From: Clostridia bacterium
GTDB taxonomy: Bacteria > Bacillota > Clostridia > Acetivibrionales > DSM-27016
Length of the DNA stretch: 64,000 bases
Direction: 5' to 3'
NCBI GenBank assembly: GCA_026414765.1
Contig: JAOAIJ010000041.1
Span: forward strand, 62,001 to 126,000
Each line of letters opens with the position of its first letter. Position 1 is the first letter of the stretch. The translations under genes were made by a program, and so were the position numbers. The notes beneath the pieces were generated by a model. The model saw only the letters and a list, made by a program, of their open reading frames with translations, was not told where the DNA came from and did no database searches. Of this stretch, positions 41,101-52,000 are shown in pieces.

Positions 41101-44100
41101 TAATAAAAGTGTAGGTGTTTTTGCCGGAGTTTTCTGGAGTCATTATGAGTTGTTTGCAGCCGAACTAACTCAGAGGGGAATGCCTGTATCACTAGGCTCA
41201 AGCCCGGCTGCCATCCCCAATATTGTATCATATTGTTTGAATTTTCATGGACCATCAATGGCTGTAGACACTATGTGTTCTTCAGCACTGACATCTATTC
41301 ATCTAGCTTGTGAAAGCATACGCAGAGGCGAATGCGGCTATGCCTTAGCCGGAGGAGTCAATGTTGTAACCCATCCCCATAAATATAACTTTCTATCACA
41401 GGCAAACTTTTTATCGTCTGACGGAAGGTGCCGGAGCTTTGGCGAAGGCGGAGACGGATATGTGCCCGGGGAAGGTGTGGGTGCTGTATTGCTTACCAGC
41501 CTTGAGGAAGCAGAAAAACAGGGTTACCATATTTACGGCGTTATAAAAGGTTCTGCTTTAAACCATGTGGGAAAGACATCGGGATTGACTGTACCAGACC
41601 CTGTTGCCCAGTCTGAGGTTATAGCCCATGCACTGGAAAATGCCGGGGTTGACCCGGCTACGTTGAGCTATATCGAGGCCCATGGGACAGGGACATCCCT
41701 CGGGGATCCTATCGAAATCCAAGGACTCAATAAGGCATTCAGTAAATGGACTAAAAGAAAGCAGTATTGTGCGATAGGATCATCGAAGTCCAATATCGGA
41801 CATCTTGAAGCAGCAGCAGGAATTGCCGGACTTACTAAAGTCCTGCTTCAACTTAAGTATCGAAAGTTATTTCCATCTCTGCACTCCGAAAAGGTGAACC
41901 CTTATATTCCTTTTCATGAAACACCGTTTTATTTAGCGGATAGTCTGAAAGAATGGACACTGCCTGAAGAAGCACAAGGAGAAAAAGCCGGTTATCCCAG
42001 ACGTGCCGGATTAAGCTCCTTTGGGGCAAGTGGCAGCAATGCTTTTATTATAGTGGAAGAGTATTTATCATCAAAGCCTGAACAGTGCCTGAATTCTTCT
42101 CGTGACATTAATCCGGCCATTATTACCTTGTCAGCGCGAAATAAAAACAGGCTTAAGGCCTATGTGCAAAAAACTTATGAGTTTCTTAAGAAGTGTCGTG
42201 AGCATTCTTTAGAGAAAAAATCAAATACTGCTATTGCTTTGACAGATCTGGCATATACACTTCAGGTTGGCCGGGAAGCTATGGAAGAGCGGCTGGCATT
42301 TGTTGTTTCGTCAATCGAAGAATTTGAGGTCAAGCTAAAGGAGGTCATAGAAGGAAAGGCTGGCATTGAAGGTGTATATTCAGGCAGAGTTGAAGCTGGC
42401 AGAGTGATTTCAGAAGATGAGGATATTGAGAAATCTATTGAGATTTGGTTAACCCAGAGAAATTATGAAATGTTAGCGCAAATATGGATAAAGGGTAGGG
42501 TGGTTGACTGGAATAAACTGTATAGCGGCATTAAGCCTCATAGAATGAGTATGCCAACCTACCCGTTTGCAAAAGAACGCTATTGGATATCAGAAAAAGC
42601 TCCGAAACTGGCGGATTCTACCTCTGACTTTATTAAGTCTAAGAAGGAAAATACGTTGAAAAAAGAGGTTTTGCAAAAAAACATTCTGTTAAAGGATTGG
42701 GAAGAAAAAAACAAGTCCACTAGTCTTGATATAGCTTCGGGGATTGTTATAGTACTGGAAACCGGAGTAACCCAAAAACTTTCTTGCAGGTTGTTCGAGA
42801 ACCGGGAAGAAATAAAGGTGATTCATGTTACTCATGGTGCTGGGCAGGCTGATACAGATCCAGGCAGGAACGAAAGGATAATTGCCGATTTTTATTCCGC
42901 TGAAGCAGGCAAGGTTATGTATCAGGAAATAAAGGACAGGTGCAGTGCTCATAAGCTTCTTGGTGTAATAGATATCACAGCCTATGATAGTGCATATGAA
43001 GAATCTGTTACTATCGAATCCGGGAAAATAGGATTGTTGCAGAAGATAGTCGAGCACTACAGGAACGAAAATCTGGTCTTTTTGCAAGTCACCCATAAAC
43101 TGCAGCACTTCCAGACTTCAAGCCCCACAATGCAGGGGGCTCGTCTGGCAGGATTATACCGGGTGCTGGGAGCGGAATATAAACAAATATATTCCATAAC
43201 TGTGGATAGTGACTGTACGCTTGAGGATTATGAAAAACTGCAGAAGCAAATTGAAACAGAATTTTACGGCAGCTACTCAGCTGATTCAGCAGAGTGCTGT
43301 TATCGTATAGATAAGCGGTATGAACCGAAACTAATAAAAAATCAAATAGAAAATGACATTTTAAAAGATTCTCTTCAAAAAGAAAGCTTTAATTCCCGCG
43401 ATGTTATTCTGATTACAGGCGGGTCACGGGGAATCGGAGCATCCATTGCCGAGTATGTTGTTTCTTGTGGCTGCCGGAATCTGGTAATAATAGGACGTGA
43501 AAAACTACCGGAAAAATCGGTCTGGAAAGAAATTCTGGTGGATGAAAACAAAAGTGTTTTTGCTGAAAAGATAGGAAAAATGCAGTCCTATATAGAGCAA
43601 GGAGTTAATGTTTTATATTATAGTACGCCACTTACCGATGAGGATGGCTTAAGGACTATGGTAGATGAAATCCATCAGCAGGCGGGTGCCATAAGCGGAG
43701 TATATCATTGTGCCGGAATGATGAGCAGAAGCCCGGCGTTTTTTAAAAAGGAACTGTCAGACATTGAGTCGGTTTGTGAACCTAAAATGAAAGGCCTTCG
43801 TATATTGCACAAGGCAATGGAAAATGAACCGTTAGCCTTTTTTATTCTATTCTCTTCTGTATCGGGTACTATACCCAGGCTGGCAGTGGGCCAAGCCGAC
43901 TACTCAATGGCAAATGCCTATATGGATTTTTACGCAGCTAATCAAGCATGCCGGAGAAACAGCTGTTTCAAAGCTGTTCAATGGCCTGTATGGGGTGAGA
44001 CAGGAATGGCCTCCGGAGAAAATGTCACTCCCTCATATACTAAAACCGGTATGGAGCCTCTTTCCACAGAAGACGGGATAACATTCTTGAGTTTTATTAA

Positions 44101-46060
44101 GAAGGAATCCTATAATGTGTGTCTGCCTTGTGTTACGAATGGAGATAAATTCCGGGATGACTGTCTGCTAAGAATAAAAGAGATTACCGAAGGTACTGCT
44201 CATAATGACTCGGGCGCAAATAAAGATGTCGGTTTGCATAAAGATTTGCAGTACTATGTCAGACAGTGGCTGAGGGAACAGTTCATGTCGGAACTAAAGT
44301 TATCAGATGATCAATTAGATGAAAACAAGCAGTTTAGCGAATACGGTATTGATTCAATTATCCTTGCTCAACTTGTTCAAACACTGCAATCGGGAGTAGA
44401 AAAGAAACTGGAGCCATCATTAATTCTGGAATACGGAACAATCTCGGAGCTGGTGGATTACTTTACTGTACACCACGGAGAAAGTTTCAGGAAAAGGTAT
44501 GCAGTTAACACAAAAGTTCAGGCAGTAAAAATACCTGAACAGAAGAGGTGTTTGGCAGAAAAAGGTTTTGGCGGGACTACGGATGATATAGCTGTTGTAG
44601 GGTTATCATGCAGGTTTCCGGGTGCACCTGCAAAAGAAGACTATTGGCAGCTCCTTACCCGGGGATTATCGGCTATAAAGCCTGTACCGGAGAAACGGTG
44701 GCAGCCGAAGAATAACCGGATTGACTATGGTGGATGGCTTGATGATGCTGAGTTGTTTGACGCCGATTTTTTTAGTATAAACGAAAAAGATGCAGAAATA
44801 ATGGACCCACAGGCAAGAATTATTCTCGAGGAGAGTCTGAAAGCAATCTATGATGCAGGATACCGGCATAAAGATCTGTCAGGAGAAAAAGTAGGAGTTT
44901 ATATCGGCGGACGTTCACAGTCCAATGCAAAAATTAATGCGGTTTTGAATGCGCCCAATCCGATTTTGGGAACAGGTCAGAACTACATGGCAACAAATAT
45001 CTCACGGTTTTTTAATTTCAGGGGACCCAGTCTGATCGTTGATACTGCTTGTTCTTCAGGAATCACCAGCATGGTGTTTGCCTCGGATGCCCTGCAAAAT
45101 CACCGGATTGACATTGCAGTAGCGGGGGCGGTAAGCCTACTGTTGAGCCCTTATTCCCATGAACTTTTTGATGCCCGCAACATTTTAAATAGGGACGGGA
45201 AGGTTAATATTTTTGATAAAAACTCCGGTGGAGAAGTTTTAGGTGAAGGCTGCGGTGTAGTCATACTGAAGCGGTACAGCGATGCCGTTAAGGATGGAAA
45301 TCATATATATGGCGTAATAAAAGCAATTGCAACTAATAACGATGGTCGCACCCTTGGCCCCGGCTCACCTAATATCAATGCTCAGAAGCAGGTATTGCAG
45401 GATGCCCTGATGTGCAGTGGCAGGAATGCAGAGGATATTGGTTATATTGAAGTAAACGGCGGTGGTTCACCTGTGGTTGATTCAGTAGAAATAAAAGCAC
45501 TATCAGATATTTACCATTTGGATGATCTTTCTTTATCAGAATGTTATGCAGGTTCAATAAAACCAAATGTCGGACATTTACTGCTGGCATCCGGAATGGC
45601 AGGTTTTATCCGCTGTCTGCTCAGTGTTCATTATAAACAGATTCCTCCATTTCTGTCAGCTTTGGAGCCTTTTGATTATTATGATTTTACTTCATCCCGG
45701 ATCCGCTTTAACCGGGAAACGATAGAATGGGAGACAGCACCAGGCAAGAAGCGGATTGCTGCCCAAAGTTCATTTCCAGATGGGGGTACAAACTGCCATA
45801 TCATTATAGAGGAGTTTGTGCCGGGTGGAAACTATATGCAGCGGTATTATCCTCAAAAGTGTCCGGAACTGCAAAAGAGAAGTTTTCCACTGTCAGCGGC
45901 ATCATCCCCGGAAGCTCTGCCTACTCCGAAACATGAGCCGGAGTATTGTAATGGAACAGATCTTAACAGTATCATTCAAAAATTTGTTATAGAGCCGGCT
46001 AAAGGAACTGGACAGGAATCCCATATACCTGTTGGGACATTCTGGGGAGAAGTAAAATAA
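38144..46060 (+). CDS. trans-AT polyketide synthase: DH-ACP-KR (rest of m9), m10 KS-KR-ACP, m11 KS0
   Basis: 2638 residues. The ATG at 38144 overlaps the previous stop (ATGA) and has GGAGGTG at 38132-38138. DH 16-286 (His25 in HRVHGVRVLP; Asp197 in LDGSTF, the usual Gln absent); ACP 325-403 (Ser360, GLNST); KR 429-853 (TGGMGGLG; GDYASAN). This completes m9 in the order KS-DH-ACP-KR, a known trans-AT arrangement. m10: KS 875-1306 (Cys1045, TMCSSA; EAHGTGT; SNIGH), KR about 1506-2016 (TGGSRGIG; ADYSMAN), ACP 2033-2113 (Ser2071). m11 starts with KS0 2147-2556: Cys2303 is kept but the EAHGTGT site reads EVNGGGS, with Asn2438 in place of His. The rest of m11 is on the next protein. The split point (after KS, before DH) is the same at both ends of this gene. 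Confidence 0.95.
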   Translation: MSDKEKQSRMFLQKIKNSNYIVRDHRVHGVRVLPGVTLLDMVYRLSKAAVGTQSIELRNIVFKKPVVTSEEFDADVFVSFEAMDSCWRVEITSQKQKNDNPVGADQDENMECMLYIKPDSDYSKKVDVAGLIHSADHQLDMDSIYAPARQNGISHYEFMKTLGTVYQRNNEELMELHLSELAEKYRSRFYAHPAFLDGSTFAGLAFYANGREFETHKIETPFIPFMIKRFCIYQQLPEKIYVYSSRRESNDSSAEPDILSTDVIICNESGEVMVEFEKLVYKRVRQANSITDLTDKTNDIQEEEQGAYTPAFPVNCVKEGERGSKQALIGYLQKEIGKMLKINPGDVSIKAGFYDLGLNSTQLLKLVKTLENELKEELYPTLLFEYSTIEVLAEYLLENFNTDALDFKFQKDESTQCVDSSGRTNKHKLFFYEPVWQRKDVIYPQKTGIRKNNHLIVLFDTADSLYASLKNSFTTADVIRLDSDKGSISDRFEDKFLQLFELIQKQLNQNTGSEQLVQVIADSNGTGSYAYALGALFKTIFLENSGMRSQIITFAGINAYPVSTLAQILINEADSEYTGCAEIQYRGNPPERFVKGLQETLLPVKKEMSYIKDNGVYVITGGMGGLGFLLACHISRKSKIKLALLGRSEPDQQKILQLAQNGAEVIYLKADVSSYPEMAAAFDKIRSSLGPINGVFHCAGILKDQFIIHKNSAEIREVLAPKVGGLHHLDEVTKNDRLDFFVIFSSLSAVLGNVGQGDYASANGFMDCFGMSRQEKAANEKRYGKTITFNWPLWQDGGMHIDKELEDMIYTTSGIKPLPTELGLQALDSIISLQKSQIVILYGDENQIGKQMQSAMVSKADTVKTERGKSRSVDDIAVIGLAGRYPMADSIESYYENLKQGRDCITGFPKDRWKDYQFSYDVEEIYKYGGFIDDIDKFDPLFFNMLPVQAERMDPQARLFLEVAWEACEDAGFYQDRATHNYPSSGNKSVGVFAGVFWSHYELFAAELTQRGMPVSLGSSPAAIPNIVSYCLNFHGPSMAVDTMCSSALTSIHLACESIRRGECGYALAGGVNVVTHPHKYNFLSQANFLSSDGRCRSFGEGGDGYVPGEGVGAVLLTSLEEAEKQGYHIYGVIKGSALNHVGKTSGLTVPDPVAQSEVIAHALENAGVDPATLSYIEAHGTGTSLGDPIEIQGLNKAFSKWTKRKQYCAIGSSKSNIGHLEAAAGIAGLTKVLLQLKYRKLFPSLHSEKVNPYIPFHETPFYLADSLKEWTLPEEAQGEKAGYPRRAGLSSFGASGSNAFIIVEEYLSSKPEQCLNSSRDINPAIITLSARNKNRLKAYVQKTYEFLKKCREHSLEKKSNTAIALTDLAYTLQVGREAMEERLAFVVSSIEEFEVKLKEVIEGKAGIEGVYSGRVEAGRVISEDEDIEKSIEIWLTQRNYEMLAQIWIKGRVVDWNKLYSGIKPHRMSMPTYPFAKERYWISEKAPKLADSTSDFIKSKKENTLKKEVLQKNILLKDWEEKNKSTSLDIASGIVIVLETGVTQKLSCRLFENREEIKVIHVTHGAGQADTDPGRNERIIADFYSAEAGKVMYQEIKDRCSAHKLLGVIDITAYDSAYEESVTIESGKIGLLQKIVEHYRNENLVFLQVTHKLQHFQTSSPTMQGARLAGLYRVLGAEYKQIYSITVDSDCTLEDYEKLQKQIETEFYGSYSADSAECCYRIDKRYEPKLIKNQIENDILKDSLQKESFNSRDVILITGGSRGIGASIAEYVVSCGCRNLVIIGREKLPEKSVWKEILVDENKSVFAEKIGKMQSYIEQGVNVLYYSTPLTDEDGLRTMVDEIHQQAGAISGVYHCAGMMSRSPAFFKKELSDIESVCEPKMKGLRILHKAMENEPLAFFILFSSVSGTIPRLAVGQADYSMANAYMDFYAANQACRRNSCFKAVQWPVWGETGMASGENVTPSYTKTGMEPLSTEDGITFLSFIKKESYNVCLPCVTNGDKFRDDCLLRIKEITEGTAHNDSGANKDVGLHKDLQYYVRQWLREQFMSELKLSDDQLDENKQFSEYGIDSIILAQLVQTLQSGVEKKLEPSLILEYGTISELVDYFTVHHGESFRKRYAVNTKVQAVKIPEQKRCLAEKGFGGTTDDIAVVGLSCRFPGAPAKEDYWQLLTRGLSAIKPVPEKRWQPKNNRIDYGGWLDDAELFDADFFSINEKDAEIMDPQARIILEESLKAIYDAGYRHKDLSGEKVGVYIGGRSQSNAKINAVLNAPNPILGTGQNYMATNISRFFNFRGPSLIVDTACSSGITSMVFASDALQNHRIDIAVAGAVSLLLSPYSHELFDARNILNRDGKVNIFDKNSGGEVLGEGCGVVILKRYSDAVKDGNHIYGVIKAIATNNDGRTLGPGSPNINAQKQVLQDALMCSGRNAEDIGYIEVNGGGSPVVDSVEIKALSDIYHLDDLSLSECYAGSIKPNVGHLLLASGMAGFIRCLLSVHYKQIPPFLSALEPFDYYDFTSSRIRFNRETIEWETAPGKKRIAAQSSFPDGGTNCHIIIEEFVPGGNYMQRYYPQKCPELQKRSFPLSAASSPEALPTPKHEPEYCNGTDLNSIIQKFVIEPAKGTGQESHIPVGTFWGEVK
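44582..45810 (+). other. m11 non-elongating ketosynthase (KS0)
   Basis: The nucleophile Cys2303 (TACSSG) and the last His (PNVGH) are present. The decarboxylation His is replaced by Asn2438 (EVNGGGSPVVD instead of EAHGTGTxxGD). Together with m10 (KS-KR-ACP) and the DH-ACP that follow, this fits the split, type B dehydrating bimodule known from trans-AT synthases: the m10 hydroxyl is dehydrated on m11 without elongation. Confidence 0.88.
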
Positions 46061-46068
46061 AACGGTTT

Positions 46069-46077
46069 GGAGAGAGG
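46069..46077 (+). promoter_or_regulatory. Ribosome binding site GGAGAGAGG that decides the start at 46082
   Basis: The frame is open from a TTG at 46067, but that codon overlaps a purine-rich Shine-Dalgarno sequence ideally spaced for the ATG at 46082. The ATG is therefore the preferred start, leaving a 21-nt gap after the previous stop. Confidence 0.75.
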
Positions 46078-46081
46078 TCGC

Positions 46082-49000
46082 ATGAAAAAAGTATTTAGTT
46101 TAAGCATTTCCAAAGAGAATCCTATTGTTAAGAATCATACGGTAAATGGAGAAGCTTTATTACCGGGTCTGGCTTATATAGACATGCTCTATCAACTGGC
46201 TAAACAGGGGTTAGAGACAGGGATTACCGGGTTATGTCTAAAACATATGACGATTTATAGCCCGCTGATTGTAAGAGAAGGCTCTCCGGTTCAGATAAGG
46301 ATTACATTTACAAAGAAATCACAAGCTTGGAGTATCAGCGTAGAAGGCTCTGAAACAGGGGCACAGCAGGATCCTTCTGAAAGCAGGTTATATGCGGCGG
46401 CAGAATTGCATGAAAACGCTGTTTTGAAAAAACAGCAAATAGATATTCTAGGTCTTAAGAGGTCTGCCAAGGAGTGTATTGATCTTGAATCAGTGTATGG
46501 TGAGGCCGGAAAACGGGGATTGAAGCATCAAGGGGTAATTAAGGCTAAGGGCTGTATTTATGTAATAGATTCAGGGTGTTTGGTCGAGCTGTGTATAGAC
46601 GAGAATCAATATAAATCCATGGATACCCTTTTCCACCCTGCTCTGATTGATGGGGCGGCGATGGCGGCATCTGTATTGGCAGACAGTAACAGCTCGGATA
46701 ATAGTGAATTGTTTATACCGCTATACTATGAGTCGTTTTCCGGAAGGGAACTGTTGCAGACTCATTGTTATGCATTGGTGGACACATCATCCATACAAAC
46801 AGCTAATGATATCAGGAAACTGGATATTAATTTTTTTAATTTGGAGGGGGAATTGGTGGCTGAATTAAAAGAAATCACTACAAAGCAAATCAGGTCAAAG
46901 GGACAAGCAAGTCAAGGAAAGGGAATGGGGGAATCCCGCATATCTGATTCAATAGAAGAAATTTTAAGGAAAATCTTTGCCGGGTATATTAAGAAAAAGG
47001 ACTCCGATATCGATTTGGATACGGTTTTTTTTGAATTGGGACTGGAATCAGCCCAGCTATTATTTATAGTAAAGGACATCGAAAATGCACTAGGGCTATC
47101 GCTAAATCCTACTCTATTATTTGAGAACAGCAATTTGCAGGAGTTAATCAAGTATCTTGAACAAAAAATTGCCATGAAAGAGTTTAGTTCCCCAATAACT
47201 GAAATAAATCAAAAGGAAGTGTTTAAACCAGCTAATAATAATGGTACATTAGCTTCTGATACATTCATATTTTATGAAGATGAGGCATACCTGCGGGATC
47301 ATTTAGTATTCGGCAAACCTGCCTTGATGGGTGTTACCCATCCATGTCTGGCACTTGAAGCTTATTTGCGGCAAAATCCCGGTGCTTTACCTGTAGGACT
47401 GAAAAACATTCAGTTCATAGGGGGACCTGTAACTCTGGAAAAAAAAGAAAAGGTTCATGTGAGGGTACGGTTTTGTGGTGACTCTAATCAAACCACTTTT
47501 AGCACAGAATACTATATCACACACCCTAAAGAGTCTAAACCGTGTTGCAGCGGTAAGTGTATCAAACCTGTAGAGGTACCCGGAAAAGTCATAGATATTT
47601 ATTCCATGATAAAAGAATCAAAGACAGTAGATGACGAAACCATAAATAAAAGCTATCACATAGTAAAAAATTTCAAAGTAGGACCAATGCTGCAAAATGT
47701 TGAAGCAGCTTATAGATATGGTGAAAACACCTTGATTTCAAAGATAGGCTTAGCCAACAAGCTGAAAAAAGGTGATATATCACGCTTTACTTTTGACCCG
47801 TTGCTACTAAACTGCTGTTATCTCGGCATAGCTGATGAAGATAATAAAAAAACAGATAACATACTGGTTCCTCTGATGATAGAAAGATTGACAGTTTTCA
47901 GGGAGATGACGGAAGATGCCTATGTCATCAATACAATCAGAAGTAAAAGGGACGGCTTCATTTCCATTGATGCTGTGGTGCTGACAGATATGGGAGAAAT
48001 CATTGCTGAGATATCAAATGCATCTTTAAGAGAAGTAATGAATCCTTCAATGTTGCATAATGCTGTGTTTGACAGTGATGTTTTAGCTGAAAAAGTTAGT
48101 TCTGATGAAAGTGGCAGTGATGGCCGACCAAGGATTGCAGAAGGTCTGGATATAGCTATTGTAGGCATATCAGGACGTTATCCTCAGGCTTATGATGTCA
48201 ATGAATTCTGGCATAATTTGAGGGAGGGAAAGGACTGCATTACAGAAATACCGGAAGACCGCTGGGACTGGAAGGAATATTATTCTGAAGACCGGAAGAG
48301 TACCGGAAATATTTACAGTAAATGGGGAGGGTTTATTGATGATATGGATAAATTTGACCCAGGATTTTTTAATATCTCACCTAGGGAAGCAGAATTTTTG
48401 GATCCCCAGGAAAGGTTGTTCTTAGAACACTGCTGGATGGCAATGGAAGATGCGGGGTATACCAGACAAGGGCTCCAAAAAGGGCAGGAAACTGATATGC
48501 CGGGTTCAGTCGGCGTTTATGCTGGAGTCATGTACCAGGAGTATCCGTTATACGCTGCAGAAGCTACACTGAAGGGGCAGCCCATGGGTCTGGCAGCAGG
48601 AATATCGTCTATAGCTACCAGAGTGTCTTATTTCTGTAACTTTCATGGTCCAAGTATAGCACTGGACACAATGTGCTCCGGTTCATTGACCTCGATTTAT
48701 TTAGCCTGCCAGGCTTTAAAGGATAAGAGAATCGACGCTGCTTTAGCCGGCGGAGTTAATCTTACTATTCATCCAAATAAATATCTGATGCTCAGCCAGG
48801 GACAGTTTATATCCTCAAAAGGCCACTGCGAGAGCTTTGGTATCGGCGGAGACGGGTATATTCCGGGTGAAGGCGTCGGGGTATTGATGCTAAAGAGATT
48901 GAGCGATGCCAAACGTGATAAGGATCACATATATGGAGTAATCAAAGGCATAGCCGTCAATCATGGAGGAAAGTCAAGCGGGTATACGGTGCCTAATCCG

Positions 49001-52000
49001 AAAGCCCAGAGAATGGTGATTACTCAGGCGTTAGAGGAAGCTGGGTTTGATCCCAGGACTATCAGCTATATCGAAGCCCACGGGACCGGAACAAAATTGG
49101 GTGATCCTATAGAAATATCGGCTTTAACGGAGGCCTTCGGAAATTTTACTGATGATAAGCAGTTTTGTATGATAGGGTCAGTAAAGTCAAATATCGGACA
49201 CTGCGAATCGGCAGCAGGTGTTGCGGGTGTTATAAAAGTACTGCTGCAAATGAAACACGGAAAAATCGTTCCTTCGCTACATTCCAGCATATTGAACCCT
49301 AATATTGATTTTAACGCTACACCTTTTATGGTAAACCAGAAATTGGTGGATTGGAAAAGGCCAACGGTAGAAGGCACGGAACAACCTCTCCGGGCAGGAA
49401 TCAGTAGCTTTGGTGCAAGTGGGCTAAATGCTCACATGGTTATTGAAGAATATCAACCGGAGGGTGTTCAGGACTATATTACCATAAATGCACAAAACCC
49501 GGCGGCAATAGTACTTTCCGCCAGAAACAGGGAACGGTTGACGGAGCAGGTAGAGCGTTTGCTGCATGCTATCAAAGAGAAGAAGCTTACCAATGCAAGT
49601 CTTGCAGACCTGGCATATACCCTTCAGACCGGCAGAGAGGCTATGGAAGAGCGCCTTGCTTTAATTGTGTCCTCCATTAAGGAACTGGAAGACAAACTTC
49701 TTGATTTCTTAAAAGGTAAGGGAAATATAGATATGCTTTACCATGGCCAAAGCAAAAAAAATAATGATTCAGTTTCCTTGTTTACTGTAGATGAAGATTT
49801 ACAGGAAGCAGTCAATAAATGGATTGAGAAAAGAAAGTATACAAAGTTGTTAAGCCTGTGGGTTAAGGGACTTTCCTTTGATTGGGACATGCTGTATGGC
49901 AGTACTAAACCTTACAAGCTCAGCCTGCCGACGTATCCCTTTGCAAAAGAACGCTATTGGGTGCATCAGACCCGATCCTCCGAAAACAATCTCAAGGAAT
50001 CTGTAATTCATCCCCTGGTTCATAAAAACACATCGGACATCTCAGAGCTTAAGTTTACTTCAAGCTTTTCCGGAAAGGAATTCTTTCTGACCGATCACGT
50101 AGTAAGGGGTAAGAAAGTATTGCCAGGAGCAGCATATCTCGAAATGGCACGAGAAGCACTGGAACGTGCAGGGGTAGGAAAGGAAGGCCGGGCAGGGCTT
50201 CGGATGAAAAATGTGGTTTGGGTTCAGCCGGTTACTGTGGAAGAACAACCGGTTGAATTACATATCGGACTTTATCCTGACAGTGACGGGGGTATCGCAT
50301 TTGATATCTATTCCTTTACGGAAGAGAATGGTGCGGAGTCAATAGTTCACAGTCAGGGTACCGGAATGCCTGGCGGAGCTGTAGAAATACCGAATTTGGA
50401 TATCAAAGCTTTGCTGGGGCAGTTTACAGAGAGTATCGATGCTTCCCGCTGTTATCAGGTATTGGAAAATATGGGGATTGAATATGGTCCGGGGCATAGG
50501 GGGATCGATAAAATATACCTGGGAAATAATCAGGTACTGGCGAAGATATTCCTCCCATCCTCTGTCAGCGGCACAAAAGACCAGTATGTGCTGCATCCGA
50601 GCATAATTGACTCAGCGCTGCAGGCATCAGTCGGGTTAGTGCTGGGCTCTGGTTCCTCAAGGCCTTCGCTGCCCTTTGCGTTGGAGGAGCTCGAAATTTT
50701 TGGCAGCTGCACACCGGAAATGTGGGCGCTGATAAGTTATCAGACAAATATGCAGGCAGGAGAGAATCTTCATAAGCTGGATATAGATTTATGCAATGAA
50801 GACGGAGAGATTTGTTTACGTCTGAAAGGATATACTTCAAGGCTGCTGAATGATGGAACTGATTCCTCAGACTCTTCAGCTAAAACGGGCACAGTGTTGT
50901 TCCAGCCTTATTGGAAAGAATGCGCAGATATTATAGAAAACCCTGTAAACAAGTGCATGCAGCGGTTTGTGGCGCTATGTGAACCCGAAGGAATTAATAT
51001 GGAGAATTTTAAATCTCAAATGAGCGGAGTGAATTGCATTATTCTCCAATCTGAGCAGGAAGCTATTGAAGAGCGCTTTAATACTTATGCTGTCCGGTTG
51101 TTTGAGGAAATTCAATGCATCCTTAAAAACAAACCCAAGGATAAAATACTGATTCAGGTTATTATTTCGGGACAAAAGGATAAGCAACTCTTATCAGGTC
51201 TATCCGGACTTTTAAGAACCGCGCAACTGGAGAATCCTCTGCTGACCGGGCAGTTAATTGAAGTGGAAGCTTGGGAAAATTCTGAGGTCATTGCAGGGAA
51301 ATTAATGGATAGCAGCTTATGCCCCGACGATCACAGGATCCGCTATCAGGAGGGTAAACGGTGGGTACTTGATTGGAGGGAAGCGGAAGCATCTCAAAAT
51401 CTACCGCCTATCCCCTGGAAAGATGGGTGCTTATATTTGATCGCCGGAGGCTCCGGTGACCTGGGAATGATCTTTGCCGCAGAAATTGCGCGGCAGGTCC
51501 GGACCCCAACTCTGATCCTCACAGGGCGTTCTCCTTTAAGCAAAGAAAAGCAGGACAAACTTGCAGAACTGGAGGCTAAGGGTGCCAGAGTAATATACAG
51601 GCAAGTCGATATAGCTGAAAAACAGGCTGTAGACGCTTTGTTCCAAAATATCCGTGAAGACTTTGGCAGCCTTCATGGCATTATCCACAGCGCTGGGGTG
51701 ACTAAAGACAATTTTATCATTAAGAAAAACAGCAAAGAGTTCTCAGAAGTATTGGCTCCCAAGGTTAAAGGACTGGTGAATCTGGACAAGGGGAGCAAAG
51801 ACATGTCTTTGGATTTCTTTATCCTCTTTTCATCAGGAGCCGGAGCTATGGGTAATATTGGCCAGGCCGACTACGCCAGTGCAAACGGCTTTATGGACGC
51901 TTATGCAGCATACCGCAATGAACTGGCAGGGGCAAATGAACGTCACGGGCGTACTCTGACTATAAATTGGCCTCTTTGGGAAGACGGCGGAATGTATGTA

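Noticed and set aside
51442-51500. m12 KR cofactor loop AGGSGDLG as an inactivating change
   Set aside because: The GxGxxG pattern is preserved, and the residue before LG varies widely in active KRs. The catalytic Ser and Tyr are intact.
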